A stretch of DNA of 64,000 bases from Labedaea rhizosphaerae. GTDB taxonomy: Bacteria > Actinomycetota > Actinomycetes > Mycobacteriales > Pseudonocardiaceae. Below, in pieces: positions 1-7,992 of the stretch (position 1 is its first letter; every line of letters starts with the position of its first letter). Position numbers and translations under genes: made by a program. The notes under the pieces are model-generated. The model made no database searches. It was not told where the DNA came from and saw only the letters and a program-made list of their open reading frames with translations. The stretch covers positions 310,001 through 374,000 of the forward strand of contig NZ_SNXZ01000001.1 in the NCBI RefSeq assembly GCF_004362825.1. The letters run 5' to 3'.

Positions 1-1004
1 CTGACGATGCCGGACGTCACCGTGCCGGAGAGTTCGTAGGGCGAGCCGAACGCCACGACGCCCTGGCCGACCTTCAGGTCGTCGGACCGGCCGAGGGTGA
101 CCGGGTGCAGGCTGGTCTGGCCCTGCGCCCGCACCACCGCGACGTCCGACGTCGGGTCGCGGCCGACGATCGTGGCCTTGGCCGTGGTGCCGTTCTGGAA
201 CACGGCGACGATGTCCCCGCCGCTCGCCGCGTCGGCGACCACGTGGTTGTTGGTGACGATCAGCCCGTCAGAGCTGATCACGAAGCCGGACCCCTCCCCT
301 GCGCCGGTCTGGCCCCGCACCTGCAACTCCACCAGGCTGGGCAGCAGCTTCGCCGCGACGCCCTCGACGGTGCCGGGTGCCGGGTTGGCCGAGTTCGACG
401 CCGTCGGCGAGGTGTCGAAGGAGTTGGTGACCGGGCCGCTGGAACCCTTGTTGGAGTCCGCGACCAGGTAGCCGCCGACGCTGCCGGCCGCGCCACCGAC
501 GATCAGCGCGAGCACGGTCACGCCCGCGATCAGCCCACCGGCCCGGTGCTCCGGTTCCCGTGCCCCGACCCGCATCTGCTGCGGCGGCACCGGGATGGCG
601 TGCTGTTGTGGGGGCACCTGGTACTGGGCGGTGCCACCCGGCCCGTACTGGTGGCCGCTGACCGCGCTGCCGAACAGGACCTGCTCACCGGTGCGCGGGT
701 ACTGCCGCGGCGCCTCGTACGCCCCGGACGGCTCGTACCCACCGGACGGCTCGACCGGCGGCGGCTGATAGGCGCCCGACGGTTCGGCTTGCGGCGGCAT
801 CGGGGGCGGTTGGTAGGCCTCGGAAGTCTCTGCCGACTCCACAGGCTTCTCAGCCTCCGCCGCCGGTGGCGGCTGCTGCGGCGCGGCCTCCGGCTGCGCC
901 ACGTCGGCGTCGGCAGGCCGCTGGTCCTGCTGCCGCTCGACTCCCTCGGCCGACCACGGGCTCGGCTGCCGGCCCGCTGCCGGATCGGGGTTGTTCTCGG
1001 TCAT
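1..1004 (-). CDS. HtrA/PepD-like membrane-anchored serine protease, C-terminus outside the window
   Basis: Read from the reverse strand. A Pro/Gln/Glu-rich cytoplasmic N-terminus of about 165 residues is followed by one hydrophobic segment (GLIAGVTVLALIVGGAAG) and then the start of a trypsin-like domain. The catalytic His lies in VTNNHVV and the Asp in TSDVAVV. The GNSGGP-type serine motif and any PDZ domain would be beyond the left edge, so the gene is only partial here. HtrA proteases degrade or refold misfolded proteins on the outer face of the membrane. ATG at 1004 is chosen; an in-frame ATG at 1016 is possible. A 19-nt direct-repeat box at 1026-1044, shared with the mprA-like gene, suggests control by that regulator, as MprA controls pepD in mycobacteria. 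Confidence 0.88.
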   Translation of the reverse strand, partial: MTENNPDPAAGRQPSPWSAEGVERQQDQRPADADVAQPEAAPQQPPPAAEAEKPVESAETSEAYQPPPMPPQAEPSGAYQPPPVEPSGGYEPSGAYEAPRQYPRTGEQVLFGSAVSGHQYGPGGTAQYQVPPQQHAIPVPPQQMRVGAREPEHRAGGLIAGVTVLALIVGGAAGSVGGYLVADSNKGSSGPVTNSFDTSPTASNSANPAPGTVEGVAAKLLPSLVELQVRGQTGAGEGSGFVISSDGLIVTNNHVVADAASGGDIVAVFQNGTTAKATIVGRDPTSDVAVVRAQGQTSLHPVTLGRSDDLKVGQGVVAFGSPYELSGTVTSGIV

Positions 1005-1025
1005 GTCACCCACCATGCGCCCTAG

Positions 1026-1044
1026 TCCTGAGAAGCGCCTGAGA
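1026..1044 (-). promoter_or_regulatory. MprA-type direct-repeat box upstream of the HtrA gene
   Basis: On the minus strand the site reads TCTCAGGCGCTTCTCAGGA, two copies of TCTCAGG separated by CGCT. It ends 21 nt before the ATG at 1004. A copy differing at one base lies at 5126-5144 before the mprA-like gene. Known MprA boxes are 19 bp with two 8-bp direct-repeat halves, so length and layout match. Binding is inferred. Confidence 0.6.
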
Positions 1045-1049
1045 CGACC

Positions 1050-2144
1050 CTATGGGTTCGACTGAGAAACCGCCCCAGCGCGCAGCTTCGCCGCGATGTC
1101 CTCCGGCGTGGCGTCGTTGATCCACACCGCCATGCCGGATTCCGACCCGGCCAAGTACTTCAGCTTGTCCGCGGTCCGCAGCACCGAGAAGACTTCCAGA
1201 TGCAGCCACGCGAGGTCACGCCCGGTCCGCACCGGCGCCTGGTGCCAGGCCGCGATGTAGGGCAAAGGCTTGTCGTACAAGCCATCGAGCAGCGCGAGCA
1301 CCTGCAGGTAGAGCTGCGCGAAGTCGTCGCGTTCCGCACCGGACAGTGCGGGCAGGTCGGGCACCTGGCGGTGCGGCACCACGTGCACCTCGACCGGCCA
1401 GCGCGCCGCCGCGGGCACGAACGCGCTCCAGTGCTCGGAGCTGACCAGCATCCGTCGGCCGTCGGCTTGCTCCGCCGCGAGCACGTCGCCGAGCACCGGC
1501 CGGCCGTGCGCGTCCAAGTAGGCCTGCGCGGTCTGCAGCATCCGTTCGGTCTTCGGCGTGACGAACGGGTAGCCGTAGATCTGCCCGTGCGGGTGCGAGA
1601 GCGTCACGCCGATCTCCTCGCCGCGGTTCTCGAACGGGAAGACCTGTTCGACCCCGGGCACCCCGGACAACGCCTCGGTTCGGTCGGCCCACGCGTCGAC
1701 GACCGTGCGCACCCGCCGCGGGCTCAGTTCGCCGAACGACTTGTTGTGGTCGGAGGTGAAGCAGACGACCTCGCACCGGCCGCGGCCCGGCCGGATCGTC
1801 ACGAGACCGTCGCGGGCCTCGACGCCGTGCACGGTCTCGGAGAACGACGGGAACCGGTTCTCGAACACCACGACGTCGTAGTCGGATTCCGGGATCTCCG
1901 TGGCCCGGCCCGGCGACGACGGGCACAGCGGGCACAGCCCGGCCGGCGGCTTGTACGTGCGGGTCTGCCGGTGCGCGGCGATCGCGACCCATTCGCCGGT
2001 GAGCGGGTCGCGGCGGATCTGCGAGGCCGACTCCTGCGGCGGCAGGTCCCTGGTGTCGGTCGCGGTGCGGTCCGGCGGGTTCGGCGAGTCGTCGAAGTAG
2101 ATGATCTCCCGGCCATCAGCGAGGTGCCGGACCGTCCGTTTCAC
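1050..2144 (-). CDS. galT: galactose-1-phosphate uridylyltransferase
   Basis: 364 residues, the normal length for GalT. It transfers UMP from UDP-glucose to galactose-1-phosphate in the Leloir pathway in the cytoplasm. Visible marks are the zinc-site LCPLC near residue 95, the substrate loop FENRFPSF, and the nucleotidyl-histidine motif SHPHGQIYGY. GTG at 2144 is chosen because GGGAGG lies 7 nt upstream and because it overlaps the TGA of the preceding DeoR gene as GTGA, so the two are translationally coupled. No galK or galE is next to it, so the operon seen here is only regulator plus transferase. Confidence 0.93.
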   Translation of the reverse strand: MKRTVRHLADGREIIYFDDSPNPPDRTATDTRDLPPQESASQIRRDPLTGEWVAIAAHRQTRTYKPPAGLCPLCPSSPGRATEIPESDYDVVVFENRFPSFSETVHGVEARDGLVTIRPGRGRCEVVCFTSDHNKSFGELSPRRVRTVVDAWADRTEALSGVPGVEQVFPFENRGEEIGVTLSHPHGQIYGYPFVTPKTERMLQTAQAYLDAHGRPVLGDVLAAEQADGRRMLVSSEHWSAFVPAAARWPVEVHVVPHRQVPDLPALSGAERDDFAQLYLQVLALLDGLYDKPLPYIAAWHQAPVRTGRDLAWLHLEVFSVLRTADKLKYLAGSESGMAVWINDATPEDIAAKLRAGAVSQSNP

Positions 2145-2932
2145 GCCGTTTCCTCCCGCTGCACGCTCGCCACGATCACGTCGTCGATGTACTCGCTGAG
2201 CAGTTCTTGTTCCTCGGCGCCCATGCCGTCGTCGGTGACCAGCACGTCGGCCTCGTCCAGCTCGGCGATGGTCGAGATGCCGACGACGCCCCACTTGGTG
2301 TGGTCGGCGAGCACGACGAGCCGCCCGCCCGCCTCGACCAGGGCTCGGTTGGTCTCGCTCTCGCTGAGGTTCGGGGTGGTGAACCCCGGGCCGGGCGCCA
2401 TGCCGTGCACGCCGAGGAACACCACGTCCAGGTGCAGCGATCGGATGGCCTGCAACGCGACCGGCCCGACCAGCGCGTCGGAGGGGGTGCGCACGCCGCC
2501 GGTGAGCACGACCGTGCGGTCGGTGCGACCGCCGCGCTGCAACACGTCGGCGACCCGGATGGAGTTGGTGACCACGGTCAGGTCCGGCACGTCGTCGAGG
2601 AAGCGTGCGAACGTCCACGTGGTCGTGCCGGCCGAGAGGCCGATGGCGGTGCCGGGTTTGATCAGGCCCGCGGCACGGGCGGCGATGGCTTCCTTCTGCG
2701 GCAGCGCGCGCACCGACTTGGCTTCGAAGCCGGGCTCGTCGGTGCTGCGCCCGGCGACCGAGGTGGCGCCGCCGTAGACCTTCTCGACCAGGCCGCGGCG
2801 GGCCAGCACGTCGAGGTCGCGGCGCACGGTCATGTCGGAGACGCCCAGGCGGGACACGAGGTCGTGTACGCGGACCGCACCGGTCCGCTTGATCTCCTCC
2901 AGGATCAGTTCCTGGCGTTGGCGCGCGAGCAT
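2141..2932 (-). CDS. DeoR-family transcriptional regulator, probable sugar-responsive repressor of galT
   Basis: 263 residues. The N-terminal DeoR helix-turn-helix covers about residues 1-57 (RQRQELILEEI, VSDMTVRRDLDVLARRG). It is followed by the DeoRC sugar-phosphate sensor fold with GLSAGTTTW, TNSIRVAD, TGG and the late DHTKWG motif, all typical of the family. It is the first gene of a two-gene unit with galT, whose start it overlaps, so it probably responds to a galactose-derived phosphosugar. The intergenic segment upstream contains a plausible promoter and CAAAC/GTTTG half-sites that could be its own operator. Target and ligand are inferred. Confidence 0.88.
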   Translation of the reverse strand: MLARQRQELILEEIKRTGAVRVHDLVSRLGVSDMTVRRDLDVLARRGLVEKVYGGATSVAGRSTDEPGFEAKSVRALPQKEAIAARAAGLIKPGTAIGLSAGTTTWTFARFLDDVPDLTVVTNSIRVADVLQRGGRTDRTVVLTGGVRTPSDALVGPVALQAIRSLHLDVVFLGVHGMAPGPGFTTPNLSESETNRALVEAGGRLVVLADHTKWGVVGISTIAELDEADVLVTDDGMGAEEQELLSEYIDDVIVASVQREETA

Positions 2933-2960
2933 CGGCGTAACCCCTCATACCCCTCGCCGG

Positions 2961-2988
2961 TCGATACACCAAAATCCTACACAATCAA
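2961..2988 (-). promoter_or_regulatory. candidate sigma70-like promoter for deoR-galT
   Basis: On the minus strand TTGATT (2988-2983) and TATCGA (2966-2961) are 16 nt apart, and the start codon at 2932 follows 28 nt after the -10. The AT-rich surroundings contrast with the local GC content. CAAAC (2986-2990) and GTTTG (2997-3001) around GGGGGA form a small inverted repeat overlapping the -35, a possible operator. Confidence 0.45.
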
Positions 2989-3006
2989 ACGGGGGAGTTT
3001 GTTTGC

Positions 3007-4416
3007 TTACTGTGGATCAACCGCACGGCCGGGGAGCCGCAACGTCATCATCGCGCCGCCTTGCGGGCCGCGCGCGGCGTAGGCCTGACCGCCGTGGCGC
3101 TGCGCCGCCTGCTGCACGATCGCCAGGCCCAGCCCGGAGCCGGGCATCGTGCGTGACTCCTGCGACCGGTAGAACCGGTCGAACACGTGCGGCAGGTCGA
3201 CGTCCTTGATGCCGGGGCCCTCGTCGATCACCTGCAGCAACGCGAACCCGTCGCCGGCGTCGGCCAGCCGCACGTGCACGGTGCCGTCGGGCGGACTGAA
3301 CTTCACGGCGTTGTCCAGCAGGTTCAGCACGGCCCGTTCCAGCGCGCCGTCGTCGCCGTAGAGCACCCACGGGCTCAGCTGCACGTCGAAGCGCACGGTG
3401 CCGGCCCGCCGGCGGGCCCGGTCCAGGGCCTGCTCGACCACCTCGACCAGGTCGACCCGCTCGGCCGAGGGCTGCGCCGCGTCGACCCGGGCCAGGTCGA
3501 CCAGGTCGCCGATCAGCTGGGTCAGCTCGTCCAGCTGGGCGTGCAGGTCCGCGCTGATCTCCGCCTGGTCCTGTTCGGACAGCTTCGGCGTGTTGGGCTG
3601 CTGCGCGGCGAGGAGCAGTTCCAGGTTGGTGCGCAGGGAGGTCAGCGGGGTGCGCAGCTCGTGCCCGGCGTCCGCGACCAGCCTGCGTTGTCGTTCCTGG
3701 GAATCGGCCACGGCGCCGAGCATCGAGTTGAATCTGGTGGTGAGCTGGGCGAGTTCGTCGTCGCCGGTCACCGGGATCGGTCTCAGGTCGCCGGTGCGCG
3801 CGACGCGCTCGGTCGCCGACGACAGCCGTTGCACGGGCCGCAAACCGGCTTGGGCCACCGCCGTGCCCGCGAGCGCGGCGACCACGACCCCGGCGCCGCC
3901 GATCACGAACAGCACGACCGCGAGCTTGCTCAACGTGCTGCGGGTCGGCCCGAGCGGGCGCGCGATCACCAGCGCGATGCCGTCGTGGAACGGGTACGGC
4001 CAGGCGAGCACCCGGCTGTCGGTCGCACCGTCGGTGCGGATGTTCGAGCTGCGCTCACCACGCGCCACCGCGATCTCCGCCTGCGACACCGGCGGGCGGG
4101 GCCCCCGGTTCTTGTCGATCGCCGTGTTGCCGTTGACGTCGATCAGGTCGAACTTCACGTCGGCGATCTCGAAGATGTAGCCGGGGATCGTCGTGCCGTT
4201 GGTCTCGGACACCGTCGGGTCGGTGACCACCGCCTGGGCGCGGTCCTCCAACGACTGGTCGAGCTGGGCGTAGAGGCTGTTGGACACGGTGATGTACGCC
4301 CCGAGCGACACCAGCGCGACCGCGCCCGCGACGCACATCGCGGCGAGCAGGGTGACCCGGGAACGCAATGAGATTCGCTGGCGGCCGCCGGACCCGGCAC
4401 CGGCGCCCGCGAGCAT
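3007..4416 (-). CDS. mprB: MprB-like sensor histidine kinase
   Basis: 469 residues. Order: transmembrane helix 1 near residues 15-35, extracytoplasmic sensor of about 120 residues, transmembrane helix 2 near 160-185, HAMP, DHp with AGHELRTPLTSLRTN (phosphorylated His about residue 252), and an ATPase domain with NLLDNAVKFSP (N box), DEGPGI (G1) and GSGLGLAIV (G2). AGHELRTPLTSLRTN is characteristic of the MprB group. ATG at 4416 overlaps the stop codon of the response-regulator gene by one base (TGATG), so the pair is translationally coupled. It likely senses envelope stress and phosphorylates the partner regulator. Confidence 0.9.
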   Translation of the reverse strand: MLAGAGAGSGGRQRISLRSRVTLLAAMCVAGAVALVSLGAYITVSNSLYAQLDQSLEDRAQAVVTDPTVSETNGTTIPGYIFEIADVKFDLIDVNGNTAIDKNRGPRPPVSQAEIAVARGERSSNIRTDGATDSRVLAWPYPFHDGIALVIARPLGPTRSTLSKLAVVLFVIGGAGVVVAALAGTAVAQAGLRPVQRLSSATERVARTGDLRPIPVTGDDELAQLTTRFNSMLGAVADSQERQRRLVADAGHELRTPLTSLRTNLELLLAAQQPNTPKLSEQDQAEISADLHAQLDELTQLIGDLVDLARVDAAQPSAERVDLVEVVEQALDRARRRAGTVRFDVQLSPWVLYGDDGALERAVLNLLDNAVKFSPPDGTVHVRLADAGDGFALLQVIDEGPGIKDVDLPHVFDRFYRSQESRTMPGSGLGLAIVQQAAQRHGGQAYAARGPQGGAMMTLRLPGRAVDPQ

Positions 4417-5105
4417 CACGGCGGGGTCTCGCGCAGCACGTAACCCACGCCGCGCACGGTGTGGATGAGCCTGGGTTCGCCTTCGGCCTCGGTCTTGCGG
4501 CGCAGGTAGCCGATGTAGACCTCGAGTGCGTTGCCCGAGGTCGGGAAGTCGTAGCCCCACACGTCCTCGAGGATGCGGGAGCGGGTGAGGACCTGCTTGG
4601 GGTGGGTGAGCAGCAGCTCCATCAGGGAGAACTCGGTGCGGGTCAGGCTGATCGAGCGCTCGCCCCGGCGCACCTCGCGGGTGCTCGGGTCCAGTTCGAG
4701 GTCGGCGAACTTCAGCGTCTGGGCCGGCCGGTCACCGGCGTCCGGCGTGGAGCGCCGCAGCAGCGCGCGCAGCCGGGCCAGCAGTTCCTCCAGGGCGAAC
4801 GGCTTGGGCAGGTAGTCGTCGGCGCCCGCGTCGAGGCCGGCCACCCGGTCGGAGACGAGGTCGCGTGCGGTCAGCACCAGGATCGGCAGGTCGTCGCCGG
4901 TGCCGCGCAGCCGGCGGCACACCTCGAGGCCGTCCAGGCGCGGCATCATCACGTCGAGCACCATCGCGTCCGGGCGGTCGGCGGTCACCGTCTCCAGCGC
5001 CTGCTGCCCGTCGGAGGCGAGCTCGACCTGGTAGCCGTTGAACTGCAACGAGCGGCGCAACGACTCCCGCACCGCCCGGTCGTCATCGACGACGAGTATC
5101 CGCAT
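4416..5105 (-). CDS. mprA: MprA-like OmpR-family response regulator
   Basis: 229 residues. Receiver domain with acidic DDD near residues 8-10, phosphoacceptor Asp51 in [12 protein letters not shown], and conserved TAR and KPF. The winged-helix DNA-binding domain ends with [13 protein letters not shown] at 5105 gives the canonical MRILVVDDD start. An in-frame ATG at 5123 has a better ribosome site (CAGGA) but would start three bases from the 19-nt box, so the shorter form is preferred. The box at 5126-5144 suggests autoregulation. A short GC hairpin at 5148-5163 separates it from the upstream eis-like gene. Confidence 0.9.
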   Translation of the reverse strand: MRILVVDDDRAVRESLRRSLQFNGYQVELASDGQQALETVTADRPDAMVLDVMMPRLDGLEVCRRLRGTGDDLPILVLTARDLVSDRVAGLDAGADDYLPKPFALEELLARLRALLRRSTPDAGDRPAQTLKFADLELDPSTREVRRGERSISLTRTEFSLMELLLTHPKQVLTRSRILEDVWGYDFPTSGNALEVYIGYLRRKTEAEGEPRLIHTVRGVGYVLRETPP

Positions 5106-5125
5106 GTGGCCAGTGTTCAACATGG

Positions 5126-5144
5126 TCCTGAGATGCGCCTGAGA
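5126..5144 (-). promoter_or_regulatory. MprA-type direct-repeat box upstream of mprA
   Basis: Minus strand TCTCAGGCGCATCTCAGGA, 18 of 19 bases identical to the box before the HtrA gene and ending 20 nt before the ATG at 5105. The nearly equal distance to both start codons suggests leaderless or near-leaderless transcripts with the box over the -35 region. This is an inference from spacing. Confidence 0.6.
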
Positions 5145-5173
5145 AGAGCCCCGAATGCGGGGCCCGCCGGAAG

Positions 5174-6328
5174 CTAGAACGCGTCGGCCATGATCGACAG
5201 GCGGGGTGCGCCGGTGAGGGCGTCCAGCGCGGCCGCGTCGCCGAGGTCGCCGTCGAGCAGACCCGCCCGGCGCAGGGTGGCCGCCGTGGCGGCGCCCGCG
5301 TACCAGGCGCTCAGCCCGCGCACCGTCAGCCGCACCGCGCCGGACCCGCCCGGCTCGGCACGCACCTGCCCGTCCTCGCACACGATCCGGTACCGCCCCT
5401 GCTGCCACGGCGCGTGCTCGTCGGTCACCTCGACGTCCACCGCCAGTGGGCGCAACGCCGCCGCGGCCGGCCAGCCGCGCGCCGCGACCGCGGGCACCAG
5501 GTCGACCACGCGCACCATCCACGGCTGCGTGCTCACGTGCAGGTGATACGGCAGCGCCAGCAACGTCGCGTGCACCACGGGGTCCAGCACCCGCAGCCGC
5601 ACCGAATCCAACTGGCCCGCCCAGCTCGCCACCGCGTCGAGCAACGCCATGGCGCTCGGCACGTCGTCGGCGACGAGGTCCTCGACGACCAGGCGCTCGG
5701 CGGCGCGCTGCGCGACCAGGTAGCCGGTGACCCCGTCGGCGCCGGGCACGACCGTGACGATGTCCTCGTCGAGCACCGCGGCCGGGTCGAAGGCCGGGCT
5801 GCCGCGGTCCAGCGCACCATCCACTTGGGACGCGACGCGGGTGTACGCGGCCAGGATCGCGCCCGCGTCTTCCTTGACCCCAGCCCGGATCGTGCCGCCG
5901 CGGTGGCGCGGGAGCGTCGTGGTGGCCAGGTCGACGCTCTGGAACACACCGGCCTGCTCCCACCCGTACCGCCGGTAGAGCGGCACCGCGGCCGGGTACA
6001 ACGCCGACAGCACAAGGCCTTCCGCACGCATCCGCTCAAGGCAGGCGACCAGCAGAGCACCGGCCACGCCGCGGCCGCGCATGCTCGGGTCCACGGCCAC
6101 GCTGGCGATCCCGCCCATCGGCACCGAACGCCCGCCGTAGAACTGGCCGTAGCGCCAGATCCGCAGGAATCCCGCGTGGGACCCGCGCTCCCCGGCGACC
6201 AGCCCGATCCAGGAGTCGTTGGCGCGCAACCATTCCGGGTCCGGCGTGCGTGGTCCGCCGAACGCGAGGCGGCGCAGCCGGTAGGTGGCCTCGCCGTCCT
6301 CCTCGACGCGATAAGGACGGACGTCCAT
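5174..6328 (-). CDS. Eis-family GNAT N-acetyltransferase
   Basis: 384 residues, close to the roughly 400 of Eis proteins. The N-terminal GNAT domain shows [23 protein letters not shown] (V-x-P..R-G-x-G acetyl-CoA loop). A second GNAT-like region follows, and then a C-terminal SCP2-like domain with [15 protein letters not shown]. Eis enzymes acetylate lysines and aminoglycoside amines at several positions. ATG at 6328 is chosen, preceded by GGAG 5 nt upstream. A GTG at 6373 overlapping the previous gene's stop would add 15 residues. It lies between the dehydrogenase and the MprAB pair, all on the same strand. Substrate is unknown. Confidence 0.85.
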   Translation of the reverse strand: MDVRPYRVEEDGEATYRLRRLAFGGPRTPDPEWLRANDSWIGLVAGERGSHAGFLRIWRYGQFYGGRSVPMGGIASVAVDPSMRGRGVAGALLVACLERMRAEGLVLSALYPAAVPLYRRYGWEQAGVFQSVDLATTTLPRHRGGTIRAGVKEDAGAILAAYTRVASQVDGALDRGSPAFDPAAVLDEDIVTVVPGADGVTGYLVAQRAAERLVVEDLVADDVPSAMALLDAVASWAGQLDSVRLRVLDPVVHATLLALPYHLHVSTQPWMVRVVDLVPAVAARGWPAAAALRPLAVDVEVTDEHAPWQQGRYRIVCEDGQVRAEPGGSGAVRLTVRGLSAWYAGAATAATLRRAGLLDGDLGDAAALDALTGAPRLSIMADAF

Positions 6329-6369
6329 CAGCTCCGCCCGCCCCTCGCTCGGTGGTTCGCTCGCACGCT

Positions 6370-7236
6370 TCACTCCCAGTCGTAGAACCCGCGGCCGGTC
6401 TTGCGCCCGAGTTCACCGCGTTCGACCTTCTCACGCAACAGGTTTGGCGGCGTGAAGCGCGGACCGAGCTCGGCGGCGAGGTGCTCGGCGATCGACAAGC
6501 GCACGTCGAGGCCGACCTGGTCGGTCAGGCGCAGCGGGCCCATCGGCCAGCCGTAGCCCAGCATCATGCCCGTGTCGATGTCCTCGGCCGACGCGACGCC
6601 TTCCTCGACCATCCGGATCGCCTCCATGCCGACCGCGATCCCGAGCCGCGACGTCGCGAACCCGGGCGCGTCGCGCACCTCGATCACGGTCTTGCCCAGC
6701 GCTTCGGCCCACCCGCGGGCCTTGGCGACGACCTCGGGCGACACGCCGTCGTGCAGCACCAGCTCGACCAGCTTCTGCACGGGCACCGGGTTGAAGAAGT
6801 GCATGCCGATGACGCGCTCGCCGGGCAGGCCCTCGGCGATGGCACCGATCGAGAGCGACGACGTGTTGGACGCCAGCACCGCGGCCGGGCAGGCGGTCGC
6901 GGCCGCGGCGAACACCTGCCGCTTGAGCTCCAGCCGCTCGGGCACCGCCTCGACGAGCAGCTCGGTGTCCGCGTGCAAGGAAGAGAGGTCCGTGCAGAAC
7001 GACAGCCGATCCACCAGAGCCGCCGCCGTGACGCCGTCCGGCAGCTTGCCGCGGTCCTCGGCCTTGCGCAGCGAAGCGCCGACCCGGTCGCGGGCCGCTT
7101 CGACCAGTGCGTCATCGCCCTCGGCGATGGTCACCGAGGCGCCCGCCGCGAGCAGCACGTGCGCGATGCCCGCGCCCATCGTGCCGCCGCCGACGACCGC
7201 CGCGTACTGGGGAGCCGGGTACTGGGGAACGGACAT
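6370..7236 (-). CDS. 3-hydroxyacyl-CoA (3-hydroxybutyryl-CoA) dehydrogenase
   Basis: 288 residues, the usual size of stand-alone enzymes. The Rossmann NAD site is GGGTMGAGIA near residue 12, followed by ASNTSSL, the signature HFFNPVPVQKLVE with the catalytic His, and the C-terminal PFGPL-like WPMGPLRLTDQVGLD. It interconverts L-3-hydroxyacyl-CoA and 3-ketoacyl-CoA in fatty acid or butyryl-CoA metabolism. ATG at 7236 has AGGAG about 9 nt upstream; the longer reading frame lacks support. It is divergent from the histidine phosphatase gene with only about 50 nt between start codons. Confidence 0.9.
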   Translation of the reverse strand: MSVPQYPAPQYAAVVGGGTMGAGIAHVLLAAGASVTIAEGDDALVEAARDRVGASLRKAEDRGKLPDGVTAAALVDRLSFCTDLSSLHADTELLVEAVPERLELKRQVFAAAATACPAAVLASNTSSLSIGAIAEGLPGERVIGMHFFNPVPVQKLVELVLHDGVSPEVVAKARGWAEALGKTVIEVRDAPGFATSRLGIAVGMEAIRMVEEGVASAEDIDTGMMLGYGWPMGPLRLTDQVGLDVRLSIAEHLAAELGPRFTPPNLLREKVERGELGRKTGRGFYDWE

Positions 7237-7287
7237 GTTCGTGACTCCTCGCCGCGCGTGGTGATCTGCCACGGCACCATATGTGGC

Positions 7288-7941
7288 ATGCGGATCATCC
7301 TGCTACGGCATGCCGAGAGCCTGGGCAACGTCGACGAACTGGCGTACTGCCGGGTTCCGGACCACTCGCTGCCGCTGACCGAGACCGGCGAGCACCAGGC
7401 CCGCACGGCCGCGCCCGCGGTGCGGGAGATGATCGGTGATCACCCCGTCGCGGTCTACGTGAGCCCGTACGTGCGCACCCAGCGCACCTTCGAACTGCTC
7501 GAACTCGGCGACGTGGTCGAACGGGTCGTGCCCGAACCCCGTCTGCGCGAACAGGATTGGGGCAACCTGCAGGACCCCGTCGACCAGGAGATCCAGAAAC
7601 GCAAGCGGCACGAGTTCGGCCACTTCTACTACCGGCTGCCCTACGGGGAGTCGGGCGCGGACGTCGACGACCGCGTGGCGAGCTTCCTCAACGAACTCGA
7701 GCACCGCGTCGAGGCCGACCCGACGCACCCGAACACCGCGCTCGTGGTGTCGCACGGGCTGACGATGCGCCTGCTGTGCCGTCGCATGTTCTCGTGGAGC
7801 ATCGACCTGTTCGAGTCACTGTCCAACCCGGACCACGTGGACCTGCGGGTGCTGACCTTCGCCGGGCGCAAGTGGCGGCTGGACCGGCCGTTCGAGCAGT
7901 GGCGTGACTCCCCCGACGGGACCGTGCAACTACCGGGCTGA
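7288..7941 (+). CDS. histidine phosphatase family protein (phosphoglycerate mutase-like)
   Basis: 217 residues. It opens with the phosphohistidine motif LLRHAESLGN, has YVSPYVRTQRTFELL, the acidic EQDWGNLQ segment, and VVSHGLTMRLL supplying the second His. These define an active histidine phosphatase core, but not the substrate. ATG at 7288 places RHA near residue 6, as is usual. The closest functional classes are small-molecule phosphatases and broad phosphoglycerate mutase-like enzymes. Confidence 0.85.
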   Translation: MRIILLRHAESLGNVDELAYCRVPDHSLPLTETGEHQARTAAPAVREMIGDHPVAVYVSPYVRTQRTFELLELGDVVERVVPEPRLREQDWGNLQDPVDQEIQKRKRHEFGHFYYRLPYGESGADVDDRVASFLNELEHRVEADPTHPNTALVVSHGLTMRLLCRRMFSWSIDLFESLSNPDHVDLRVLTFAGRKWRLDRPFEQWRDSPDGTVQLPG

Positions 7942-7992
7942 AGATCTGATTCACCCGAACGGACGCAGCCGAACCTGACCGTACGACCAGGG

